Source of the DNA: HyVt-477 sp965224605
Lineage (GTDB): Bacteria; Pseudomonadota; Gammaproteobacteria; Thiotrichales; Thiotrichaceae
Length of the DNA stretch: 64,000 nt
Direction: 5' to 3'
NCBI GenBank assembly: GCA_965224605.1
Contig: CBDCZP010000010.1
Span: forward strand, 248,001-312,000
In this document: one piece after another, positions 25,343-35,500 of the stretch
Numbering within the stretch: position 1 is the first letter of the stretch
Layout of the letters: each line of letters begins with the position of its first letter
The notes under the pieces: generated by a model
Told to the model about the DNA's origin: nothing
What the model saw: only the letters and a program-made list of their open reading frames with translations
The model's database searches: none
Translations under genes and position numbers: made by a program

Positions 25343-25629
25343 TTTGGTCTTATCCTGCCAGAGATGACTTACGTGCTATCCATGATTTTATTGCCCTTGA
25401 TTCTCCCCATTATGCTAAAAAAACCGTGCAGGATATTCGGGAGAAAATGGAGGGTGTGGATCAGCTACCCAGAAGGGGGATAGTCGTTTCTGAACTCAAT
25501 GATGAAAACGTCAGAGAGCTATCCCGTTACTCTTATCGGATTATTTATGAGGTCAAACAAGAGCTTGTAGTTGTTCTCACAGTGGTACATAAGCGACGTG
25601 ATTTGAAAGCTGAGGACATTATTAGATAA
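25336..25629 (+). CDS. RelE/ParE-family toxin
   Basis: A 97-residue protein, MVIWSYPARDDLRAIHDFIA. It includes SPHYAKKTVQDIREKMEGVD, P-x-x-G-x-VV around RRGIVVSELNDENVREL, YRIIYEVKQELVVVLTVVHKRRD and a short tail. This is the ParE layout: W-x-x-x-A-x-x-D-L-x-x-I-x-x-(Y/F)-I and the YRI-(I/V)-Y plus HxRR core. ParE toxins inhibit gyrase, while RelE relatives cut mRNA; the sequence alone does not decide. It ends 12 bp before a REP palindrome. Confidence 0.88.
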   Translation: MVIWSYPARDDLRAIHDFIALDSPHYAKKTVQDIREKMEGVDQLPRRGIVVSELNDENVRELSRYSYRIIYEVKQELVVVLTVVHKRRDLKAEDIIR

Positions 25630-25640
25630 ACCTTAAGTAG

Positions 25641-25670
25641 TGCCGGATGGCGTTCCTTATCCGGCCTACC
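25641..25670. repeat. REP family 1 copy
   Basis: TGCCGGATGGCGTTCCTTAT followed by CCGGCCTACC, immediately upstream of the RAYT C-terminal remnant. It shares the GCC/GGC stem variant of the copy at 20955. Confidence 0.8.
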
Positions 25671-25677
25671 ACGCTAT

Positions 25678-25839
25678 CAGCGTCATATGGATTATCTACA
25701 TTATAACCCCGTGAAGCATGGTTTAGTTGATACAGTACAGCAATGGCCATTTTCAACATTCCACTATTTAGTGGAGCAAGGTGTATACCCGCAAGAATGG
25801 GGGAATAATGTTGTTTTAAACGCAGGAGAAAGGCTATGA
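25678..25839 (+). pseudogene. RAYT (REP-associated Y1 transposase) C-terminal fragment
   Basis: The frame reads QRHMDYLHYNPVKHGLV, then DTVQQWPFSTFHYLVEQGVY and PQEWG, ending in a stop at 25837. YLHYNPVKHGLV, W-P-x-S-(T/S)-FH and G-x-Y-P-x-x-W are the diagnostic RAYT C-terminal motifs. The catalytic HUH half is missing. REP palindromes flank it on both sides (25641 and 25860), the usual setting of RAYT genes. Confidence 0.85.
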
Positions 25840-25859
25840 GTGCGTGCCATTATTGTTTG

Positions 25860-25892
25860 TGTCGGATGGCGCTAGCGCTTATCCGACCTACC
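25860..25892. repeat. REP family 1 copy
   Basis: TGTCGGATGGCGCTAGCGCT followed by TATCCGACCTACC, identical to 21263-21295. It overlaps the stop codon of the IS110 fragment. Confidence 0.8.
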
Positions 25893-25983
25893 GCGCTAGT
25901 TTATTGGCAAGGGCTACCGTAGCCTTATTTTTCCCGCGTCGCTTAACCAGTCGAGTGACCCAACGGCTTAACTCGTCCGTCAT
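25888..25983 (-). pseudogene. IS110-family transposase C-terminal fragment
   Basis: The frame MTDELSRWVTRLVKRRGKNK then ATVALANKLAR and a stop matches the segment W-x-x-x-L-x-x-R-x-G-x-NKA-x-VALANK-x-AR near the end of IS110-family transposases. Only about 31 codons remain, and the stop is supplied by the REP palindrome. A 19-bp repeat copy lies at its other edge. Sequence 26008-26080 shows nothing further. Confidence 0.6.
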
Positions 25984-26080
25984 TTAAATATCGATCGAGT
26001 CTGACCCCTTTGATTGTTCCTTTTCTTTGTACTTTTCTTTGTAGACCCCTTATTCCTGACCACGCTGATTCAGGAGGAAG

Positions 26081-26539
26081 TCACCGATTCAGATTAAAAT
26101 CATTCCATTTAAAAGGAAATGCAGAAGCATTTGTTATATCAAAATCAATAAATATATAAAAGTTATTTAATATTAATTTAATTTCGTATCTCTTGTTTTT
26201 ATTAAAACTATAACCATCTAAAATTGATAAGTATTTTTTTTCTTTTTCTGAACATTTAGGAGAGAATGAGACAGCATCACCAATTACATAAGGACAACTA
26301 CTAATATCCCTAACACCTATCATGTTTGATAGGTGACACATACCAGCATAGTTTTCGTTATAATCTAAAAGTTTTGCATGTTGCCCAATAATATCCAATA
26401 TCTTATATTCACCACCTAACATTATTAATTTATCAGTATATCTATTAGAATTTTTCCAAGTATCCGGATAAAGAAAAAAACCTTTTGAAAGTGCGAAGTA
26501 ACTCTCAGGAATCACCTTAATTTCATCACCTATTACCAT
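26081..26539 (-). CDS. putative immunity protein for the RHS toxin tail
   Basis: A 152-residue protein starting MVIGDEIKVIPESYFALSKG, with AGAGGA six bases before the ATG. An upstream ATG at 26560 is also open. It begins within 30 bp of the stop of the large RHS gene and is AT-rich, both typical of immunity genes. It is soluble, acidic and beta-rich, with no signal peptide. No family is recognised. The role is inferred from position: it should neutralise the approximately 155-residue C-terminal toxin domain. Confidence 0.6.
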   Translation of the reverse strand: MVIGDEIKVIPESYFALSKGFFLYPDTWKNSNRYTDKLIMLGGEYKILDIIGQHAKLLDYNENYAGMCHLSNMIGVRDISSCPYVIGDAVSFSPKCSEKEKKYLSILDGYSFNKNKRYEIKLILNNFYIFIDFDITNASAFPFKWNDFNLNR

Positions 26540-26566
26540 CTTGTTTCCTCTCATACTCATATCAAC

Positions 26567-29500
26567 CTATAAACTTGGGGCAGGATACGCTGGCAGTGTC
26601 AATATTGACCTAGTCGTTATAAATTCAGTTCCACCACCAAGCTGACCATTAGCTGGTGCAACAACATTACCAGATAGAGAGTTTGGTGCTGCTATAAAAT
26701 CACTTGAAGTACCAGGAACTGGATGAATATATAACTGTATTCCTAGAGGCTTATCTAATGCCAGTTGCTGTATAGCCATGCCTGATGACATTCCACCATT
26801 AGGAGTAACATATTGCCCCGCCCCCAATCGACCAATTAGTTTAGATACAGGTGAATAATGATACATTATTATAGATGTGCTATCGCCCATCGTAGAAGGT
26901 ATTGCAACACTAAATATACCTAGCACTGATCTACCGACTGCCACGCTAAGACCTCTCAGTCCTCCCCAGAGACGACTACCAATTTGACCCCAATTAATCG
27001 GTTTTAGTGAACTTCCAAGGGCAACTTCACTATTAAACAAATGAGTAAACGCGGCACTGACCGCCCCATTTGCAAACTTACCCCCTACCGCCTTAGAGAT
27101 TGTACCACCAACAGCCGCTGAAAATGCAGTACGTGTATACACATTTTTACCTTTAAATGTTCCTCCAGCCATATGCCCGAAGAACCCACCCGCAAATCCA
27201 GATTTAAACTTTCCACCTCTCAATACTGACACAGTCCCCTGTGCAACGCCATGGGCAACCGCTATGCCCGCTTTGCCACCCCCAATAAAGCCGCCATGTC
27301 CAATACCAAAGGCTAGAGCACCTGACAAGGCACCGAACACCCCTGCTGTAAGTGCATCTTTAATTGAACCTGTTGCAACTAGTGTAGAGGCAAAAGCACC
27401 CGCACCACCTGCTATTGCACCTCCTATTAAGGCGGCACCTAAACCATTTGCAGCATAGATAGCTGAAAGTGTTTGCAGACCAAAAGCAGCAGTTCCCGCA
27501 TAGGCATAAAGAGCCGCCCCAGCCGTTAGCACCCCCACCGCAATAGCCAAGATAGTCCGCCCATACTTCTTGAAAAACTTCTTCAAACTCCTAAACAATT
27601 TCTTAAAGAAGTACCCACTAGGGTCGGTATAAGACAACGGGTTATTCTTCACATAGGTATAGCGGTTAAAGCTTTGCGTATCCCCCGCTGCCTGTATATG
27701 GGGGTCTGCACTGATAAAGCGTCCGGTGGTGGCATCATAGAGCCGCCCTTTCATGTTCACCAGTCCGACTTCGTAGTCGTGTTCGTGTCCGGTAAAGCCG
27801 AGTTTGATGGCCGTGCGTTCGATACCTGCCAGGATAGTGCTCAGGTCGAGTGTTCCCAGCAATGGACCACCGCCCCGGCGTTTTCCCCACGCGCTGAAGC
27901 TGAGTTGCTCTAGCGATTGGCCTTTGTTATCCAGCACCATCTGGGTGGAACCCAGATGGTCTTTGAGCAGGTAGCGGGTGTTTTGTGCAACCCATTGGCT
28001 ATTGCTGTTTTTGTGCTGGGTGATGTAGGCGACGGTTTTGCCGCCTGCGCTCAGGTAGTATTTGTGTATTTCGGCGTTGTTGGCTTTTTTCTTGACGCGT
28101 TCGTAGCCACCACCGATGTACCAGGTGGTTTCTTTGTTGCCATCTTTGAGGATGCGCTGACGCTCGCTATTGTAGGTCAGTCTGATGTTGCCATCAGCGC
28201 CGATGATCTGTGCCGGTTTGTCGAAGCTTGTCCAGGTGTAGCTTTTTCCACTCCCGCTGAGCAGGTTGCCATTGCTGTCATAGCGATAGTCTTGGTTGCC
28301 TACTTGGGAGACGGCATGCACACCGCCTTTGTCACCTCCGGTTTTGTAGCTATAATGGATGCCGTCTTTTTCGGTGATATTGCCGTGTCCATCATAGCGG
28401 TGGGTGTTGCCGGGGATGACTTGTCCTGCATAGGTGCTTTGGATGCGCTTGAGACGATAGAGGTCGTCGTATTCAAAGTTTTCTTTGAGTTGGTTGTTGT
28501 CATCACGCCATGTGAGGTTACCTGCACCATCAAAGCCGTAGGTGAGTTGTTGCAAGTCGCTTCCACTGTTGGTTTTACCACTATAGATTTGGGTGATGCG
28601 ACCCAGTGCGTCGTAGTTTTTGGTGGTGGTGACGCCGTTGCCCAGTTTTTCGGAGGTCAGGCTTCCATTGGCATCGGCTTGTTGGGCTTCCCAATAGTTA
28701 AGGGTTTCTGCCTGATTGCTGATGCGGGTGAGTGCGCCACGGGTGTAGTGGTGTTTGACGATGACGGGGTTGAAGTGGTCTGCCTGTGGATAGGTGAGTG
28801 TCGCTACGCGACCGAATGTGTCGTAGCTTGTGCGGGTGGTATAGGCGGTTGTCGCTGTGCTATTGATGCTGGCAGGTAGTTGTTCGGTGACGCTTGCTAC
28901 TTGTCCATAATCACTCGTATAGGTGAAGCTTTTTTTATAGTTCCCAGGGCTGGTGATGCGATGCAGTTTACCAATGCCTTTTCCTGAGGCGCTGTCGTAA
29001 TACCAGCGGTGGGTGCCTTCGGCTTCTACGCGGGTTTTTATGCGACCCAGGTTGTCGTAGGTCATGGTGGTGGTTTGACCGTTGGCATTGGTCTGTGATT
29101 GTAATGCTCCGGTGGGATCGTAGGTGTAGCTCCAGGTTCCCATGTCCGGATCAATCATCCCGGTTTTGTTACCGAGTGTGTCATAGCTGAAGGTGGTGAT
29201 GGATGTGGGTGTTTCAGCGGCGGTTTGTCCGCCTGAGGTGGAGGCGGTGACTCCCGTTTGACGCAGATTGCCATCGGCGAAGTAGCTATAGTCGATGGTG
29301 TTGTCCAGTGCATCGGTGACTTGGGCTGTTTTGCCCTCGGCAGTGAGGGTTTGCTGGGTTCTCTTTCCGTTGACATCGATTTTGGTGGTGGTTAAGCCGT
29401 CATAACTTACCGAGGATTCTAGTCCGGTCGGTTGGGTAATCGTTTTTGGACGTTCCAGTGCATCATAGGTGTAGGTGGTCCATTCAGCGGTTTCATCGCT

Positions 29501-32500
29501 GTAATAAGGGCGTGATTCTGCGACTAACTGCCCGGTTGTCAGGTTGTATTGTTTGTCTTTGTAGACGATGGTGCTGCCACTTCCCTTGCCCAGACCGATG
29601 GATTCGGTGCGTAAGACGCGGTCGATCTGGTCGTAATAGGTTTTGCTATAACCACCCGATTGGCTGGTGGTGGTGGTGCAGTAGCGTGCCTCACTGTGAT
29701 GGATGGTGATGTTTTTACACCAGTTGTAGGCTATATGGGTTTTCTCACCTGTCGCTGAGGTTTGCAGGTATTTTTGACCAAAGGCGTTGTATTGGCTGCT
29801 GCTGGTGAGACCATTGGCATCGGTTACGTGGGTGACGGTGCCAAACCGGTCGTCGTAATGTTGAAGGGTCGTTTGATCTGCCCCATCGGAGACTATCCGT
29901 GTGGTGACAAGAGGATAACGTCCTTTAGCGGCTCCGGTGTAATCGAAGGTGGTTATTTTGGGGTTAATGCCTGAACCAGAGACGGTTTTGTGGTTGATAT
30001 TGCCGTATGCATCATAACCATAGGTCGTGGTTAAGGCGAGATCATGACCCGGTTGTATGGTTTCTGTTTTTATCTGTCCTTCGCTGGTATAGGTGAAGCT
30101 GGAGGTTCTGCTTTGGGTGCCTGCATCTGTTTCTGTGGAGGTAGATGTAACTGTACTTTTTATTAGTCGGCTTCTGGCAAAACAATCTCCGCTCTGGGGA
30201 TAGGTACTGCTAGTTACTTTCTTGCTGTTGTGGTTAACAAGATAGGGGTCGGCATGATAGTCCTCTACATAGAAGCCTTCTTTTTCAAGATTATATATCG
30301 TTGTCTCAACATATCCAGTATTGCCACAAGTATCTGGATAGCCATTAGTTGTTTGTGTTTTCTTATAGGCGGTGCCGGTACTGTTGTTATAGCTAGTCTC
30401 ATTACTAGATGCAAGATGTACGCGGAGAACTTTTGGGGAGGCTTGTCTACTTAGGTAAGAATTACCAGAGGATGAAATGGTCACCCCATTTTTATCTTTT
30501 GTTACAACATTTTTTACACTACCGATATAGGGGTAGCGCTGATAATAGCTACTGGTGGTTGAAATATCGCTAATGCCATCGGTTACCGTTCTTTCTGCAA
30601 AGCCTAATGAACCTCGGTAAGTCGTTCTATCTACATCGAAACCTTTGTAGAAATAGGACATCGCAGCTTGTCTTTCTTGTTCACCCGTAATTTCGCCATT
30701 GCTACTGTAATGCTTGGCGACCACAAACAATGCGGGACGTAGTCCTTTTTGGGTTGCTGAAATATCAGCTCGATAGGGACTGGTGCTCAGTGGTGATGTC
30801 AGTTTGTCATAGAGAATGTCAATACTGCGGTTTAAGCCATCATGTATCGATGGATCAGCAACTACGCCACCTGAAACGATGCGGGTTATACGCTGAGGTT
30901 CGGTTTTATTTTCTCCGACCAGTACGCCTCCTCCGTTGATGCCAATGATGTCCAGAAGCCCATCACCGTTGAAATCTCCGAAGGTACGGATGTCTTTTTT
31001 TGTATCCCATTTTTTGACTGGTAATTGGCATTGATAACAAAACACGGTATCTGAAGGATAAGTACCAAATTCAGCCGCCCATTCAGGTTGGAAATTTACA
31101 TATTTAAATCCACTTCCGGTTGATAGTGCAACATTCAGTCCTATTGACGAAAACATTACAATATCACTTAACCCATCACCATTGACATCGAGTAAGTGCT
31201 TAGGAACTTGTTTAATACTCCCTTTAAGGGAGATATCTTCAAATACAGATTCAAAATTTGTAAAACCTATTCCAGTTGAATACGAGACTTTCGCATATCC
31301 AGAATATAACCCTCCAAACTTAACAAGGTCTGTCAAGCCATCACCATTAATATCACCCAGCAATATCGGGTTATATTCATCCGTTGTTTCGGAATTCCAA
31401 ACTTGTCTGCTTGAAAAGCCTGTAGCTGTATTGATAGCTACAGAGACACCAATATTTGGATGCATGCCAATAATATCTGGTAAACCATCTCCATTGACAT
31501 CAGCCAGCTCTAACCTTGTATCTAAATTTTCCTTATGATAATTCCAATACGGAAAGAGATTGGTGCTGCTACTCTTAAAGTCAGCAATCCACGCTTTACT
31601 TGTTCCAAATTCAAATTTATTAATACCATTTGATAAGGCAACATAAACACCTGCATTATTAACACCAACAAGGTCTGCTTTGCCATCACCGTTGACGTCC
31701 TGAACAAACCGAGTTGCTCCATGTGTTTCTCTCCATTGTCCATAGTTAAAATCTCCAGCATGCCATGTTCCTTTAGGAATGAATGCCTTCCCATCTGACA
31801 ATGCAACAGTAACATCTGAGAAGTTAAAGGATATTAGGTCACTTAAACCATCCCCATTAACGTCTGCCAGATAATAGGGATATTTCTTAGTAGAACCTTC
31901 TGAATCTGTACCACCGGCCCCTAGTCTAGATGTGTCAAAAGCACCTGTAACGAACCGTGTACCAGTAGATAGAGCCACTTCGAACTCTCTATGACGCCTA
32001 GAAGAACCATCATCTTTTGCAAACGTAATACCAACAATGTCGGAAAGACCATCGCCATTCACATCACCAATCAATTTATCACTGTGTTCATAGTCCCATT
32101 TTGTTCTAGTGGCATCCGTTCCCCAGCCAAATGTATCAAACTTATTCGAGATTGCAAAAGTAGGGATGCCTGCATCTTTTCCTGCAAAAAAGTCATCATC
32201 GGGGCTATAAAACTGTGCAGGAAGGGAAGTTGAACCATCTGGATTTGCATTAATAGTTCCACTTTTTCGGGCAATATTGTTAGCCCCCGATCCTACAAAG
32301 TCAATATTGGAGGTATGTGCACCATCCCAGACAAAGTAGGTTTCAGGTAAGCACTTATCCGCGTTTGCTCCTGCACATTCTTGAACGGATTGCAGACGTT
32401 TTTGTTGGAGTAGATTATAGGAAAAACTGTTTTTATAGGTCAATTCGTATTTTCTGATTCGATTGGCTCCTAGTCGTACTTCTATATCCTTAAGCAATTG

Positions 32501-35500
32501 CGTACTAGCAATCTCAAATCCTGCTACGTAGGATTTTTTTGGTCTGTTGTTTTCGGCATAGTTGAATACAATGGATGCAAATGGATCTTGGCCTAGAGCT
32601 GTATTCCCAGTGTAATGAATGCTTAGAGGAACTTGTTCATCTTTTATAGTTGTACCATTGATTTTTTGATATTTATAATCAACATAATTACTTTTTTTGT
32701 CACTTAATTTATTGATACCCCAACTCAATATCTTACTAGAACTAGGCCCTATCTTTGAATCGCTTGTGAAACCATACTGCATGATCTCGCCTGCTTTGGT
32801 GATCACTTCAAATTTTGTTGGCAGACCCGTACCAGAACTTTGTTTAACCGTGATTGTGCTGTAACTATCAATCTCGGTTTTATATTGGCTGTTGTATGCA
32901 CCATGCCTACCACTTACTAGTATCAGACGTTGTCCATCCAGGCAAAATTGGTCATTAGTATCAAAGTTGATACCACCGACTACACCATCGGTAGCGCGTG
33001 TTTTGGGACATCGACTAATGGCAGAAAACCCTGAGATTGACCAACCCAACCCTGCAATACCTTCACCGCCCTGGCTGTTGTAGTTTAAGCTGATTTCAGG
33101 CGCAACTCCGGCTGATCCCGGTGGGATGGCAATAGGTACGTTATAAGTCGCTGCTCCTGATGCGCTGACTGCAAAATCAGCGGTCAGATAACCCACGGGG
33201 TCGGTTGTGCTGTCATCTGAAGCTACCGTAAAAGTTTGGGTGGTGCTGGTTCCGGTTGAATCAGGTGAGCTTGCTGTACCTAGTATCGTGACACCTAGTT
33301 GTCGCCCTTGTGCATCATAAAAAGCAATGACTTTTCCATGGTCTACTGTGGTTTTTATTACATAGTACACAGCCCCTGCATCCATTGCACTTTGACCACA
33401 ACTGCTTTGAGTACAGCTTGATGTAGTGGTAAGTTCTGCCTGTGTTAGTAAGGGGGTAAAACCATAGTTATCCAGTACTGCCGGGTTTACTGTGATATTA
33501 ATGATTTCTTGAGAGGCGACATGGGATGTATCGGTAGCAATAATGGCGACTACGGTCGTACCCACGTCACCCGCTTGCGGTGCCAGTGTGAGGGTAGCGG
33601 TGTTGTTTTGATGACTGATCAAAGTCGCATAACTGGGCAGTGAAACTGCACTAAACGTGATGGAATCGTCATCGGTATCTGTGGCCGTCAGTGTAATGAC
33701 TTTATTGCCACCTTCTTGCAGTGTTTGATGGCCGATCGAGTTTAATACGGGTGCCTGATTGGTGCTTTCAGCAATGGTTATTGCTATGCTGAATGCGCGC
33801 TCTACGGGACTATTAATCGAGTCGGATACGCGTACCATCATTGTCTTGCTGCCAACATCTCCTGCTTGTGGTGCTAACGTCAGGGTGGCGGTGTTGTTAT
33901 GGTTATCTGTTAAGGAGGCATAATCGGGCATATCCACACTGGTAAAAGTCACCGTATCACCATCCGCATCGGTGGCTGTCAGTGTAATGGCTTTAGTGCT
34001 ACCTTCTTCAACGCTTTGATCACTAATCGCATTGAGTGACGGTGGCTGATTGGTGGATGCACTGATCAAGGCAGGTGCAAACGCCACGATTGAATGTGCC
34101 GTTCGATTCATGCCACTGGCATTCCAGCGCTGGGTATAACTACCCACAGCACCTACTTGACGAGTACTTCCTACTCCCTGGCTGCTTGACGCGCTGATGC
34201 TCCAGTAATCGGTCTGACAAGCAACTTTTATGGAAGAGGCATCGTCATTTTCAATCGTATTGCCGCTGAAATCAGCATCATCTGTGCTAAAGGATTCTGC
34301 GGTTCCTTCATAACCGACATGTTGATAAAGGGTTGCGGCACATCCAGCAGGTACTTTGATAGAACTGACATTGTCATTGCCTATCGGGTTATCCCGTAAA
34401 TCTTCATCATCGTTGATAAATACCTCGGCTATACCCGCAAAATTACCATGCTGGAAAAGTGAAACCTGCGCATTGATTGCTTCCAATTGCGCTCTGTCCG
34501 CTGGATGGCCGCCTGAGGCTATATCAATTAATAATGAGTTTTCACTTAAGGTGGTAATGGCGGTACTGATAATGCCAGAAGGAGCATCTATGGCATTGGT
34601 TGCCACTGCCTGTGGAGTGTTTTGAATAACGCCATTGATTTGTAATGCACTGGCAGTGATATCCTTACCATTGTGAGCTATGGCAATACTTTGGCTACCC
34701 GATGCAGGTAGTTCTGTATCCAGTAGATAAAAGAGTTCGGTGCTGATAGAAGTACTTCCCGGCTTTATGGAAGCAAAGCTATTGGGGATGGCATGCATCG
34801 CAATGCCCCCATAGCTGATAGCAGTTACCCGACCGACATCTCCCTTATTTTCTATGCCAACGCTGACAACAACCGCACGGTTACTGCCCGCTACCAAGGC
34901 ATGACTGAAATTAATAGACCCTGCTCCACCTGCTTGCTGACTGGATGCGCCAAGAGTGATAGAACTCGGAGTTAAAGGTTCTGTTAATCCATCCGGAATT
35001 ACGGTGATATTGACTGTTTGAGATACCGGAGTATGAGTACCATCAGTCACCGTGATAACCAGTGTGGCACTGATATCTCCTGATAGTGGTGCAAGGGTCA
35101 GTGTGGCCGTATTGTCCAGGTTATCTGTTAATGTTGCGTAATCAGGCAATGCTACACTGTTAAAACTTAATGCATCACCATCAGCATCTGTCGCTGTCAG
35201 GGTGATGATTTTGGTGCTGCCTTCTTGCACGCTCTGATCGCTGATGGCATTGAGAACTGGAGGTTGGCTAACCGGTACAGTTACGGGTGCAGAAGCGGGG
35301 GCGAACGCCACGATTGAATGTGCCGTTCGATTCATGCCACTGGCATTCCAGCGCTGGGTATAACTACCCACAGCACCTACTTGACGAGTACTTCCTACTC
35401 CCTGGCTGCTTGACGCGCTGATGCTCCAGTAATCGGTCTGACAAGCAACTTTTATGGAAGAGGCATCGTCATTTTCAATCGTATTACCGCTGAAATCAGC

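Noticed and set aside
27917..28879. 320-codon open frame on the plus strand
   Set aside because: It lies antisense inside the conserved RHS repeats. Its protein is low-complexity Val/Ala/Gly, as expected from the complement of RHS codons.
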